Assembly: GCF_047663525.1 (NCBI RefSeq)
Contig: NC_092588.1
Coordinates: forward strand, 136,268,501-136,332,500
Direction: 5' to 3'
DNA from: Anas platyrhynchos
Taxonomy: Eukaryota > Chordata > Aves > Anseriformes > Anatidae
DNA: 64,000 nt
The notes under the pieces are model-generated. The model was not told where the DNA came from and searched no databases. It was given only the letters and a program-made list of their open reading frames with translations. Each line of letters starts with the position of its first letter. Position 1 is the stretch's first letter. Both the position numbers and the translations under genes were made by a program. This document shows, piece after piece, positions 12,601 through 24,625 of this stretch.

Positions 12601-15600
12601 TTTCTCACTTCATATTTACATAAAACAAGTATTCAGTAGCAGAAAAATAATGCAAATGGAATGTTAAGAATTACTGAAAAGTAATAAAGAAAAAATGAGA
12701 GAATAAAATTATGCTACTCTATAAACCAAAAGGCTTGCCAAATCTTGATATCGCATGCAGTACTGATTCCCTCATCCCAAAAAGGGAGTAGAAGAGACAG
12801 AAATCCTTGGACTCAAAAGGATTATCCAGAATATGGAACAGCTTCCAAATAAGGAAAGGCAAAGCAAGCTAGGACTCTTCAACCTGAAGAAAAACATTAA
12901 AAGGCTGTACAGAATCAGGAGTGGCAAGAGAAGGTCAGTAGGAGTTATCAGTACTTGGGATTCTTGTACTCTTCTAGTATAAACATTAGGGGCCATCACT
13001 AGAAAACGTGGCATCAAACTCAAAACACACACAATGATGGGGGTGGTCTTCAAAACACCACAGTTAATCCTAGGGAACCCCTTACCACAAGATACACAGC
13101 TACTCAAAACAGTTTGTTATGGGCATGCACTGGGTCGGAGTTAACTTCCCTGTCCCACACAGTGCTGTGCTCTGCACTGGTGGCTAGAACAGCCCTGATA
13201 TCACACCAGTGTTTTATCTATTGCTGAGCATCAGGACTGTATCCAACCTCCCCTAAACCCAGTAGGCTGCGGGAAGGCAGGAGGTGAGGAGGCAACATCA
13301 CCAGGGCAGCTAACCTAAACCAACTAAAGGGTTTGTGACAACCATATGGTCTCACATCAGCAATAGAAGCTTGCAAAGATGAAAAAGAAGAGGAGGCTCT
13401 CGTTATAAAACCATCTGTCCTCCTGAACAACTGCTACATCTAATGATGCATCCCAAAGACATGGCTGAACACTGCTTGCTGATGGGAAGTGAAGAATAAT
13501 TGTTTCTCTCTGTCTCTGCACTGACTTAGCTTTTTTTTCTTTCTTTCTTCCCCTCCCCCCCCCCTTATTTAAATTATCCTTATCTCACCCTGTAAGCCTC
13601 CCCCCCATCATATTTTCTCCTTTTCACTCTTCCTTTGAGAAGGGGGAAATGAGAGAATGGTATGGCAAAGAAGATTACTAAACACACAGAAATCGTGGAT
13701 GGCTCAGGAACTTCCCAAATCTCAAATGTAAGCCCACATAAGGGAAGTATCCAGTGTGTTTTCTACATTCTTGTACTCCTCCCCAGTCATCTGCTTTTGG
13801 TTCCACTCAGAAGGCTGATGAATGTCTCCTTCAACATTGTGTGGTTATCAGTTCTTTATAATTTCTACCTATAATATTTCTATTGCCCTAGGTATCAGAA
13901 ACCTCAAGATTATTTTAGGACAGGCAGTCTATCCCTATGCTCACTGTCAGAAAAAAAAGAAAATACAGGTTCTGTAGTTGTGCTATTTTTAATGGTAGCT
14001 ACTACAGAGCTTACTCAAGACTGATGTTAAAACAGAAATAATGGAGACAGGCAAATTAATGGAGATCACAAAGATCAGTTCTGTTTTGTTGCATTTTATC
14101 ACTAGGTGCAGAATTGATGATGATGATGCACAGACTTATGTTTTCATCAGTAAATCTGGGACTAAAATTTAGAAGAAAGGGAAGGAGGGCAAACATCTGC
14201 AGCCTCCACCTGTGAAACCACTGTAGGTATTTGAAAGCATTATTCTTCCCTCTGGCAGCTTGCTTTGCAAGTTATTATCTGCTTAATTAAATAATTTTGA
14301 CTAGCCTCCAAGTTCTCTCAATAAGCTCACGTTGATGGCTATCTGGCTAGTGACCTCGTCATGCACGAAATCCCCAGTGGGATTACTGGGCCTTACTGTA
14401 GATTTCAACATGTATCTATTAACACATAGCATCTGAAGAGACTGCAGGTGAGGACAACACCTTTTCACAGGTAAAACTCTGGGCAAATAACCTTGGTAAA
14501 ATACAGGCAGCTGCAGCACAGACCAAATTAGGCTGCTTTTTAATTAAAGAATGCTCAGATGGCTAATCCTTATTTACTGAAAGAAAACTAATAAAAACAG
14601 CATTTTTAGTGGACAGATTCAAAACCAAAATCTTACTGTTCCAAGAACAGGTGGCAGCTACTTCCAAAGCACACAAGATGCTTATGCAAAGGAACACAAC
14701 AGCGCATATTCAGCAGAGTGAGGATACTGCACACCGTGTAGAGTCCCAGAAGAAATAAAATGTGCTGATACTAAAATAAATGCTAAACAGACCCTATACC
14801 AGCAGTTTCAATCACTGTGAGGGTGAACACAGGAAAAAAAAAAAGAGAGGTTGTAAGAAGAAATGGCAAATTCCCTCTACTTCTTCTGATAATAATCTGT
14901 GTAACATAATTAGTATGCAACAAGGTTATCCCCTATTATTTATTATATACATGTAAATCAAGCCAGAGAAAAGAATTCTTGCTCTCATTAAATATTACAG
15001 CACTAAAATACAAGTGTGAACTTACACGCATAATTTGCGATCTCAGGTTTGGCATGAGAAATCTTGCTTAGTAGGGATGATTTTCCTGCATTTGGAAACC
15101 TAGAAGGAAAGCCAGGATTTATACAGTGAATAAACATATATGTGATTCCTGTATATTTTATTACCAAATATACTGTATTACCTTAGACTCAATGATATAT
15201 ATGTGTGTGTGTGTGTGTGTGCAGACTCATTTACACACTTTCCTTTTTAAAACAGATAATTACTTTTTTTTTTTTTAAATCAAATCCAAATTATTTTTAT
15301 ACATTCAACAATGCTTCCAAGGGCTGCAGGCCGGAGAGAGATGCATTTGGGTATGTTTTTAAGGCAACAAACTTGTATGAGCTATCCTGGAATCATGACA
15401 CTGGCTCAGAGAAGCGAAGGCTCAGTGGGGTATCCTATCAATGTGTACAAATACCTGAACGGGGGATACAAAGAAGACAGGACCAGGCTCTTTTCAGTGA
15501 TGACCAATGACAGAATGAGAGGCAGTGGGCACAAAGTGAAGCACAGAAGGTTCTGTCTGAACACCAGGAAGCACTTCGTCACTGTGAGGGTGACCAAGCA

Positions 15601-18600
15601 CTGGTACAGGTTGCCCAGCGAGGCTGTGGGGTCTCCCTCCTTGGGGAACACCAAAAGCTACCTGGATGTGGTCCTGGGAATGGCCTGCTCTAGGTGGCCA
15701 TGCTTATTATAAAGATTAATATGAGCTGTAAAAGACTTAAAAGTCTTGAACCCTGTCAAACATTAAGCTAATGTTGTAGTCAAGATATACACTATAGTCT
15801 TATAGCCATCTGTTCCATACAGGAGACCACACAAGACTTGTATCCCACTCAAATTCAAGGTTACTCATCATAACATTTCAATGCAACAGGGATCAAAGAC
15901 AACTGTCCATGGGCAATTGGTTATTGGTCACAAAGGCATGTGTCACTCAGAATATATCATACAAAAAAACCATATACTCTTCACTTGAATACACACCATC
16001 ATAACCTGTTAACAAGGACAACTAATAAGAATGTGAGCTAATGAAAAACAAGACTAATATTACATTAAGGAGCTTTCTTCAAAAACAAAGACATAATTAA
16101 TCTTGTTATAACAGTGATATTATTGAGGGGAGTTTTAATTCTCTCTGAAGACAGCCCTAAAGACAACCTGAAGGTTACCGGTCACCTCCTCAAGCAAGTG
16201 TTTTGTTTCCACTGAGGCACAATATCTTCTTTGAAGTTTAAATTGCAGCCTACACTACCCATCATAACCTGTACCCGAACTTGATAGCCCTTTCCCAAGT
16301 CTACTTTTTTTTTTTGACCTGAGCTAATAGCAAACCACTTGCATATCTACTGAAGTAAAAATAACAAACTCAGAGATCAAAGTACAATCACAAACTATCA
16401 GAGGTTGATTCATACTCAAAACAAGAAAACAATATTCTCCTCAAATTAACTGATGATTCTTTTTATGCTTTTTGAAGGGAAACCACCAGCTAAAGTACAA
16501 GCCAAAGTGTAGGATTAAAGAAACACCAGTGTCACAGAAGTCTTTTCTTGTTTCAGAGTTTGTGAGAAATAAAAAAATAAATCTGTATCATGTACTCATT
16601 GAAGACCACTGGAAAAAAAAATCTAACTATAGGTAAATTCTGTTATTAACAGAGCTTTAATTTTTTTATAGCAAGCAAGAAAAGAAAAATCAAGTTTCCA
16701 TTCTATAAGGAAAAATATCAATTAAGATTATTATATATCATATTATATATCAAGATTATTTCAACCTAAAATCACTTTTTTCTCACTTTACACTTTTTTT
16801 TTTCTTTAATGAATAGGGAACATGGGGGAAAATATTAGCAGAAGGTAGACAGACCAACATTTCCCCAACTGTTTGTTAAAAGCTTTCTCCAAATAAATAT
16901 GTTTATCTGTGTTGTTAATAAGCAGAGACAGTGAAAGGCAGGAATGCAAAAGAAATGCAAATCCTATTGCTCTAGCTCCCAAGTTCCTTCCCACATTCCA
17001 TGGTGTTTATCTGGGAGAGCAGGCTATGCAGCCTTTAAAATTCTCTAAGACTACTACTGAAAGGATCCACTTGTGCCAGTACCAAAATGTGAAAGGTGCA
17101 GTATGGAAGCTGTGCTCAGCTTTGTTTTGCACCTCCTACTTACTTCATAAATAAATGCTAATAATGTCTTGATAATCACAGCAATTGCTAAATTCATGTA
17201 TGTTAAACCAATGGCCACGATTCATGAAGCCCTTCACCCACAAAAGCATAATCCACATTTCTAAATTTTAGAAATAATTTTAAATGGCTTTAAGCTCTTA
17301 TTTTTACCAACTGGAAGTAATTTAAGTGACAAACTTACAATAACACTCAAACTCTTCTCTCTAGAATCTCTTTGAAATCACTTTTCAGATTTAGTAGTCA
17401 ATTTTCTAAGGTCAGTTCTCAAACTACGATACAGAACTGCAGTACTTACCCAACCAAGCCAACATCAGCTATAAGTTTCAAATCAAGATGAAGAATTCGC
17501 TTCTGACCTTTGGAAGGCAAGAAGTTTGTGGCCAAAGAGCCTCCAAGACCTCCACGAGCTGCTAGAAATCTCTCTCCTGCTGCATTAACTTCTCCTGAAA
17601 ATAAATTCACTATTGAAAACACATAACCCCCTGCAAGAGGTCAGATGTGATCTCCCACTTAAACCCAGTTTATTTTCAATGAAGAACAAATTTTCTGTAT
17701 GCTTTCAGAGTGCTATTTCAAGAATGTTGTACTGAGAAAGATGAGGTAGTTATTAATAGATACTATTTTTAAAATTGTTTTAGGTAGTCTGAAATACAGA
17801 TTTAGGAAGAATCTGTATTTTTTTAAGCCACATTCAGGCAAGTCAGGAGAACATTTAATTGAGCTTAAGGACACATGACTTATGTAAAAGGTCATTAGTG
17901 GTCCCATGGAAGATCACAATGGCTTCCAAAGTGAAAGACTTGTTGCAAGACCAATTTCCTTTCTGCTGCATAGAGCTATACAAACTAACTACTGCTAATT
18001 TCTGGCAGGGGTCTTTGCTTGTCCAACAACTTTTGCAGTGCAATGTTTGTTGAGTTCTGTTTGTTTATTAAAAGGAAAACAAAATATTTTGGGAGGTGTG
18101 CAATCTTAAAACATCAGTACATTTAGGAATCTGATGGATGCTGTCAATAAACATGACAGCACCTATTAGGATATGTTAAAGCAAAAGTCCTTACCAATCT
18201 GCTTCCCATCGTCATCGAGAATTGAAATCCCTGGTGGCACGTGAACTTCACAATCTTTCCCTTTTTCACCTTTCAGTGCTCTAACACTGGGAGAAATTAA
18301 ACCAGGCAGAGTAAGCTAAGCTGGGATTTTGCTCTCCAGGAAAAATGATTATAATAACTTTGACCAAATATCTTCTGACCTGCTGTTGGCTCCTGTTCCA
18401 GCTACAATTCGCTTCTGGGGATACCGGTTCTTAACGCTCTTTAAGGTTGTTCTTTCTTGGGCAACAAAATAAACATCACCGCCTCTCCCTCCTTCCCCGC
18501 CGAGACGAGGGTAGCCCATGCCACCAGTTCCTCCTCTGACGTAGAGCCGCAAATCGTCAATGAAGGTGCCATACTGAGAGGAAAACACATTTCACATCAG

Positions 18601-18965
18601 CAATACGCTTCGTTTATCTTTCGTTTTAGCCATGAGGCACAGTGGGGCTGAAACACCTGAGGCAGAACTTTTCACTGAAAGCTTTGGCAATAAAATACTG
18701 CACAGAAAACTGCCAGGCAACCCTTCCAGATAGTTTGTAGGAAGGGAAAGGTTTTAATATTTCATCCCCGGCAACGATACCGGGCTGAGGGACGGGAACA
18801 GGGCGCGGAGGGCGCCAAACAGGGACGGCCGCCGGGGGCCAGGGGAGGGCAGCCGGTGTCCGTCCGTCCCACCCGTGTCCGTCTGTCCGTACATCCCACC
18901 CCGCTCCCTGCCTAATATCTGCCCGCACTGACCCTCCGCAGCGCCGCCCCGCTGCCCCGCACCAT
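6674..18965 (-). CDS. GTPBP10: GTPBP10, mitochondrial Obg-family GTPase, 10 coding exons (371 aa)
   Basis: GTPBP10 (ObgH2) is a mitochondrial GTPase needed for assembly of the large mitoribosomal subunit. Exons in coding order: 18965-18933, 18573-18380, 18286-18195, 17594-17450, 15099-15026, 12500-12448, 9262-9155, 8634-8557, 7716-7593, 6888-6674. All junctions are GT/AG and phases agree; the sum is 1116 nt. The 11-residue first exon ([11 protein letters not shown]) runs into [10 protein letters not shown], matching the human layout. Residues 12 to about 150 are the glycine-rich Obg fold ([20 protein letters not shown]). G motifs: G1 GFPNAGKSS 155-163, G2 TTIQP 181-185, G3 DLPG 202-205, G4 NKMD 278-281, G5-like STYTGEG 325-331. 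All catalytic motifs are intact. The C-terminal tail after the G domain is shorter than I recall for human (387 aa), ending QTSEQKHRG. Part of the N-terminus may act as the mitochondrial targeting signal. The promoter is the CpG island at 18.8-19.1 kb. Confidence 0.95.
6889..12447 (-). other. GTPBP10: GTPBP10 introns 6-9
   Basis: Apart from the coding exons at 7593-7716, 8557-8634 and 9155-9262, this stretch is intron. I see no further gene, RNA or well-preserved transposon. The short frames (for example 9223-9486 and 10169-10378 on the plus strand) have no recognisable features, and the former overlaps exon 7 in antisense. The 3.2-kb intron at 9263-12447 is AT-rich and featureless to the eye. 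Confidence 0.5.
12830..13110 (+). mobile_element. old CR1-like LINE fragment in GTPBP10 intron 5
   Basis: The stretch follows the order of the CR1 3' region at low identity: 'gctaggactcttcaacctg' (the usual 'gactcttcagcctggaaaa' block), then 'ggctgtacagaatcaggagtgg', then 'cattaggggccatcact', and finally 'ccccttaccacaagat'. It is much more diverged than the copy near 61.5 kb, so it is an old insertion. It runs antisense to GTPBP10. Confidence 0.55.
13111..13675 (+). mobile_element. diverged solo LTR of an avian endogenous retrovirus
   Basis: The block has the order of landmarks I recall from a common bird endogenous-retrovirus LTR: an opening near 'actgggtcggagttaact', 'tctattgctgagcatcag', 'cagtaggctg', an 'aactaaagggtttgtgaca'/'accatatgg' core, 'agcaatagaagcttgc' at the place of the TATA-like 'ataaaagct', 'tgctgatgggaagtgaagaa', and a pyrimidine-rich end with 'attatccttatctcaccctg'. 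No internal retroviral coding region adjoins, so this is a solo LTR left by recombination. It sits directly behind the old CR1 fragment, in GTPBP10 intron 5 and antisense to it. Edges are uncertain by some tens of bases. Confidence 0.55.
13676..15025 (-). other. GTPBP10: GTPBP10 intron 5, remainder
   Basis: Intron sequence between the LTR and exon 5 (15026-15099). No reading frame or repeat family is recognisable. Confidence 0.4.
15196..15221. repeat. (AT)n(GT)n microsatellite
   Basis: A short alternating tract in which AT dinucleotides pass into about ten GT dinucleotides, in GTPBP10 intron 4. It is likely to vary in length between individuals. Confidence 0.9.
15395..15705 (+). mobile_element. 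CR1 LINE 3' fragment in GTPBP10 intron 4
   Basis: Typical CR1 3'-region wording is readable: 'aggaccaggctcttttcagt', 'gaagcacttcgtcactgtga', 'agcactggtacaggttgccc', 'tgtggggtctccctcctt'. The copy is 5'-truncated, lacks an obvious 3' tail, and is moderately diverged. The 133-aa plus-strand frame across it is a remnant or chance frame of the LINE, not a host gene. It is antisense to GTPBP10. Confidence 0.88.
15706..18194 (-). other. GTPBP10: GTPBP10 introns 3-4
   Basis: Apart from exon 4 (17450-17594), this stretch is intron. I see no gene; an AT-rich near-palindromic patch lies near 16720-16760 ('ttatatatcatattatata'). The paired antisense frames at 17855-18053 show no family resemblance. Confidence 0.4.
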
Positions 18966-19130
18966 GCTCCGCGCCGGCCGAGCCCCGCACAGGGCGGGCG
19001 GCTCAGCGGCCCCGCATGGCGCGGCGAACCCGGCTGCCGCCTGCCGCCATCAGCGCGGAGGCGGGGCCCGGCCCGGCCCGCATGCGCGGCCCTCAGCGCC
19101 CTCAGGGCCGGCGGGGAGCCGAGAAACCTG
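18775..19130 (-). promoter_or_regulatory. GTPBP10: CpG island, GTPBP10 promoter and first exon
   Basis: A GC- and CpG-rich block surrounds the first coding exon (18933-18965). About 115 bp upstream of the ATG lies a near-match to the NRF1 site GCGCATGCGC (GCATGCGC, 19080-19087). A YY1-like GCCGCCAT is at 19043-19050 and there are several GC boxes. NRF1 sites are common in promoters of nuclear genes for mitochondrial proteins, which fits the product. The start site itself is not determinable here. Confidence 0.75.
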
Positions 19131-20425
19131 CTGCTGGTTCTGGCTTTTAAAGCCTCCTGATCGGCGCTGCTAACCTGCAAGAAACTCCGAGAAATCAAGA
19201 TCTGGCTTTTCACTGTGATTAGTTTCCAAGAAATACGTTACCGTGGTCGTGACTACATGCTTTCACGAGTCTTTTTTTTTTTCAGAGATACGTAGTTTTC
19301 AGATTGCATGAGCGTCTTTTCAGTGTGTATATGTTTTGTTTTGTTTTTTAAATAAAATTTAATGAACTTTAATAAATTTTCATGAAAAAGTGAATACTCT
19401 CGTTCCTTCTTACAGCCTTTCCACTAGGCCACACGTTCTCAATATCAGTCGTAAGCTACCTGAGGGCAGTCAGTACCATTTCCAATAATTTAATACTTAA
19501 TCTAAGTTCAACACCTTATTTTACCTATTACACAATAAAAATAACAATAATTTACAAAAGAGTGCTGCGTACATGCTAAATAGCCCTACAGAACATTTAA
19601 TCAAAACTCAGGATTCTCCTCAACAAGGGGTGTTGTCCAGTGCCATTTTAAGAGCTTGTCTTAGTTGCTTCCTGGCCTAGGGCAAGATTTGGAAAGGATT
19701 TACAAAATCTATGCAAAATAGTAGCTATATCTCTTTATCCTCCTGTGTATTATTGTTTGGACTCTAAGTCTATTCCAGTTTTGCTTTATTTTGTACAAAA
19801 TAAGAGTTATCTATATTTAAAAAAGACTACCTATGTATAGTTCCATATAGTCCTTAATTAACTTGGGTAAAGGAATCTCCAAATTGCTAAAATTTTAGAA
19901 ATACATTAGAAAACAGTTTGGTTTTGAATGAAATTAGCAAAGAATGAATAAAAAATCTGAACTCCTAATCATGTACTTTTCAGCTGGCCCACACCTCTCT
20001 ATGGCAAAAACAAAAAAAGTACAAAACTGTTTTGCAACTGGGTCATGCAGAAAAGAGTGCAGAAGAAGCGTGGTGGGTTGGACCTGATGGCTTTTGATGA
20101 TCTAAGTGAATGAAGACAACATCAGAAATTCTGAAACAGTTACTACTTAAAATCTAGTAGCAAGTTTTTTCAACAGATATATTAAGAATGTTACAAGATC
20201 TCCAGAAAATAGCAAATGTGGGCCTGGCCTCCTACTGGAGGTATTTATTTGAGAGATCCTAGTTGGGAGGCTTGTTGCCTTAGATTGCCTCTATAAATTG
20301 GTGAGAGAGGCATCTGCGGAGACAAGTCACATCATGATTGTCTCCCTCTAGATCCCCATCTCTCTGTGTGTTAAATCTTTGAATTCAGGTGAGCTGAACC
20401 TGGGCTGTCACTGCTTATCTTTGAA
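19131..20425. other. intergenic region upstream of GTPBP10
   Basis: AT-rich sequence between the GTPBP10 promoter and an ancient CR1. A short CR1-tail-like phrase ('gtgggttggacctgatgg') is visible at 20073-20090. Nothing else is recognised. Confidence 0.4.
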
Positions 20426-20429
20426 AAGA

Positions 20430-21330
20430 AGACAAATGATCTGCCCAACCACAGACCTGTAAATCTGGTCTCAATCACATGCAAAACTTTAGGGAAGTTC
20501 AGATTTGCCAGAGAGATTCGCTTTCAGAAAAAAAAAAAAAAAAAAAAAACAAGCAACAACAACACCAAAAAACTTCCATAAAGCATTTGATATAGTATCA
20601 CCTGGGGATAACAAGTATACAGAGGTTTGGAGAGATATAGTGAAGAGAGATAGCCACAAGTAAGGTGGCTATCTAAGGCTAAAAGGAAGATGTCAGTCTT
20701 TAAGGGTTGGTTTTAGGATATTTGTTAGTTTTTCTAGGAGTCCTGATAAGATTAGTAAGAACATACTGTTGAAATCTGGTGATGATATATGCTTAGGAAT
20801 CATCAAAAGTCCAGAAAATACCTCAGGAGATGTATTTTCATTTAAAGTAGGGAGATATCAGTGTCATTGTTTAAGACTTGGGTGAACTGTCATTTGGGGT
20901 ATTGTGAAGGTTTCTAATTGCTCTATAGCTGAGCCAAGGTTGAATTGAAGCAGAGAGATTAGGTGGGTCACCAGAGAGACTGAGAGCATTTCATATGAAC
21001 AGATTTGGCTCAGCCTGTTTACTTCAATAAAACAAACCCAGAGAGGAGGTAGGAGTGCTCTCAATAAATACATCAGGAAAGTAAACATGAAGGATGAAAA
21101 CCATTTAATTTGCAGGGCAATGTTGATACAAGAACAAACAGATATGAACTATTCATCGATAAATTTAGTCAGGAAATTAGAATAATGTTTCTAGTCATTA
21201 TGGCAATCAAATTCTGAAACAGCTTTTTCATGGAATTAGTGGGAACAAAAATATACCTGTTTTTGATACGGCACTTGGTAAATCTATGAGGTGGTTGTAC
21301 AACAGGGCTCTCTGTAGTGTCAGGAAATAT
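20430..21330 (+). mobile_element. ancient CR1 LINE, reverse-transcriptase region to 3' part
   Basis: This is a heavily diverged CR1 that still follows the element's order. Near 20450, 'accacagacctgtaaatctg' resembles the RT-region block 'tataggccagtcagcct'. Near 20583, 'gcatttgatatagtatcacc' corresponds to the AFDT/V motif coding region. Near 21055-21075, 'gctctcaataaatacatcag' and near 21120 'atgttgatacaagaacaaa' match the 3' region, followed by a 'gaaattagaataatgtttc' block. A 22-base A-run (20528-20549) interrupts it. No open frame remains. Confidence 0.6.
20528..20549. repeat. A22 homopolymer
   Basis: A run of 22 adenines inside the ancient CR1 copy; likely a later expansion. Confidence 0.95.
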
Positions 21331-24300
21331 GATTCAGGAGAACCTTTCTGTTCCATGTTACCATGCAAAGGCATCATAAAAAGAGCAGAACATTTTGTCC
21401 ACATCTAAGGTTCTGAATATGGAAATGAGCTCAGTTTGTAGCTCGCTGACTTATTAGAGCCCTATATTCAATGTGCTGAGCTTCCCTAACACCCAGCAGG
21501 AGATCAAACCCAACAATAGGTTAATCTATAGACAAGTCCAGGGATACTAGCAGGGCTCCTAATTAATGTTAATTCAACTGCATGTAATCAATTAACAGCT
21601 CAACCTCAGAAAAGAGAAATAAGGAAAAAGTGGTCTCCTATGTGTGTTGTGAATTGAAGGTATTAAATCCACTGACATTGACTCTAGATTTATTACAACA
21701 CTGAGCAAACCCATACCAACAAGCTCCTAGCAGCAGGAAGTTAGGTAACATTTCCTTTGAAATGTGCCACTGTGCATTTTCTGGAACCTTTTGTACCACT
21801 AAGTACATGAGCACACATACAAGATGCTAGCAATTACTGAAACTATGCTGCAATCATTAAAAAACCTAAAGTTTTAGGATGTTTAGGTGGTTTATTTTCT
21901 CAGTACTTCACTTCAAAAAATGTGTTTGTTCACCTGAAGAGACACCCTGTTTTGCCAAGGCAGCGCTGACTCTGTCATCTTTTTCCTTTGATTTGCGTTG
22001 GCTGTTTAATCACACGGTGGCCGTGCTGTACTTGAACTGAAGTATCAGGGCCGTGAGCACTGTCACTCCTGATCAGGGAACATCACTTTGTTATTCCTTT
22101 CCTTCAGACACTGCTAATCAGCAATGCGGAGGGTGACTCAATTCTTTATCTTCAGTGAGGCCTGTTTACGTAAGAGTGTGCAGGTGTGTAGTCACAGAGG
22201 CTAGCCTTTTAAAACTCTCCAAACTGATTTATACACAGTCAATACATATTCTGAGTTCCATGCTAAACAAGGCTTTGTCTTCTGTTCTTTCTGTTCTTGC
22301 TGTGTACTTCAAATACTTGTATGTCATACCTTAAAAATCACAAAGGTACATCAAATCACAGTTGTACCACTCTGTTCCTTTCCCTTCATGATAAAAATCA
22401 CTAGATAGTGAATTGTCTCATCAACATTAACAAGAAGAAACCATCAATTCTCTTTCCACAAGCATTTTAAAGCTTCTAGAATCAGTTTTTGAAATGTGGA
22501 CTTTATGTGCATTTTTTTTCTCAGTCTAGAGAAGAACTAACACCAATGGAAATATTTGTAAAAATAACTGAAAACACTGTAGCAGCATAGCCTTATTTTC
22601 AAGTAGAGTTGAAGTAGGTAAAAAAAAATGCAGGTCAATTTTCTTTCTTTGCCTTTATGAACATGCATACAATGCTTCCTTACAATGCTGCAAAGCTGAC
22701 ATAGGGATGGCACGAAATAGCTATACCAGCATATCCAAAGTCCAGATGCTAAAAAAAAAATAAAATAAAAAAATCTTGTAGTGCTTTTACAGTTGTATTT
22801 AATTATTTTTTTTAAAGGAAGAGTTTTGACCACTGTCAAGAATAGACTCTTCATTACAATAACGTGCCACTAGATGGAGATACCTCAACTGCAATAGTAA
22901 GAGTGAGATGAAGTACAAGTGTTCAAAACTTGTGCTACAGAAAACTGTCGATGCTGGAAGAATTTTGAAGGAAACGTTTTGCTTTGCATAAGTTTGGTTA
23001 TCAATTAAAAAGCTCAAAATTATGGAAAGAGTTACCCCTGCCTTCTCACAAAACTTACTGTGCGAAACGCTTTCCACTTGGTGTTCACTGCATCTTCCTG
23101 AACCCCTGCAGAATGCAGAATACAACACTGTTTTTCTCAAAAATCTCACTTATATTTAGTCACCAACTGGAAAAATCTGCTTTTGTAAGCACGTGGACAG
23201 AGTCTTCCATTTTAAAGACTTTCCCTGAAATCCAAGCCTTTATGTAGCTTTTAAGCATGTCAGATATATGAAGAAAGTCACAAATTGACTTTGACCTTAC
23301 CTATTCTGAAATAGGAACTGTAGTAACAATGCTTACCTAGTAAATGGGATCAATGTTTTTCACCATCGTGCTTCTTTAGTTGCATCCTACAAACTTCATG
23401 GAATATCCTTCCAAATTTATCAGTTGCCAATAATTTTGATCTCTGTCAGTTTAAATCCAACAGTTCATCCTTGTGCCTGGTTGTGCTCTCCCTTACTTGG
23501 TAATCATTCAGTGTTTGACTCTCAACTAACCCAAAGGGGTTATCACTTTCATGAAATATGAAAGTCAGCATTCAGAACCATTTTCAGTTGTAGAGGTGAA
23601 TTTTTAGGTATTAAGAACTTCTGCATAAATAGATTCTTAAGAGAATATTATTGATGGGACTTGAAAAAGTGAAGTCCACTTCTTATTTGAAACAATTTTC
23701 CTAAGAAAAATATGTTCCTTCACATTTTAATTACTCCAGTTGTCTTCTGTAGACATACTAAGACCAAAAATTGGTGAATTCACTAACTAGATTAGGAAAA
23801 GTAAGAGAAGAGTGATAAAAATAACTGTATGATGAAGAGAAGGGATTGTAGACTGTCATCAATAGCAGTTCGAGCAGAAGGGAATCACGGTGTTTATGCC
23901 ACTGCTTGCACACCTACGTCTTTGAAGTGGGAATTAAATGACATGAAGGAATTGTTGCAGTGGCTGAGAAGCTATGCACCTACCTGCTTCTTTACAGGCC
24001 TTTTAAATGTGACTGCCTTAAAGTCTTTACTCTCTCTTTCAGATTTTGGTTCGTTCACTGCAAGAAGGATCATACTGGTAGATTTGATATTGCATAAAGC
24101 AAATGCAAAGAGGAAAAACTTTTCTTAATTTGAAAACTGAATATCAGAAGCTATTTTGAGTTTCCTTAAAGTTAGGTTCCTTGCACAACCAGCATGGTAC
24201 TTTAGTCTCCTTGGTTATTAATGCTGCTTTAGAGTTTGGAGGATCAATTACATCTAAGAGAGCTTTAACTACTTCTGATGGTGCAAGGAGATCTGGTGTA

Positions 24301-24448
24301 AGCTAACTGCACTGCAGTCTTACAGATGTTTTCTTCTATACTGCTGTGTAGGTATCATCCTGGAAAAAGATATTGAAACACAGTTTACATTGCTAAGCTA
24401 GAAAGGCTTCCCAAAGAGAGAGAGTTATTCTGAACATTGCCATTTGCT
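21331..24448. other. intergenic, no gene recognised
   Basis: No coding exon or family motif is recognised. The 99-aa plus-strand frame at 23829-24128 and the minus frames at 22537-23149 have no signal, domain or exon-like borders that I can support. A patch at about 21940-22200 is less AT-rich and less repetitive than its surroundings and might be a non-coding regulatory element; that is a guess. Confidence 0.35.
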
Positions 24449-24625
24449 GGTCCCCAGCACAAGAAGGATGTGGAGCTGTTAGAGTGGGTCCAGAGGAGGG
24501 CCACAAAGTTGATCAGAGGGCTGGAGCACCTCTCCTGAGGAGAGGTGGGGCTGTTCAGTCTGAAGAAGAGAAGGCTCAGGAGTGAGCTCATTGCAGTTTT
24601 TCAATTCTTATGGAGGGCTTATAAA
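24449..24625 (+). mobile_element. CR1 LINE 3' fragment
   Basis: CR1 wording is clear: 'caagaaggatgtggagctgt', 'gtccagaggagggccacaa', 'agagggctggagcacctctc', 'ctgaagaagagaaggctc'. It is a short internal piece of the 3' region, truncated at both ends, of moderate age. Confidence 0.88.

Noticed and set aside
15311-15712. 133-aa plus-strand frame
   Set aside because: Lies on a CR1 3' fragment and shows no host-gene features.
18626-19213. 195-aa minus-strand frame over the GTPBP10 first exon
   Set aside because: GC-rich promoter frame; the real exon 1 is only 33 coding nt and joins 18573 in phase.
23829-24128. 99-aa plus-strand frame
   Set aside because: No recognised family, no splice or promoter context; expected by chance over this length.
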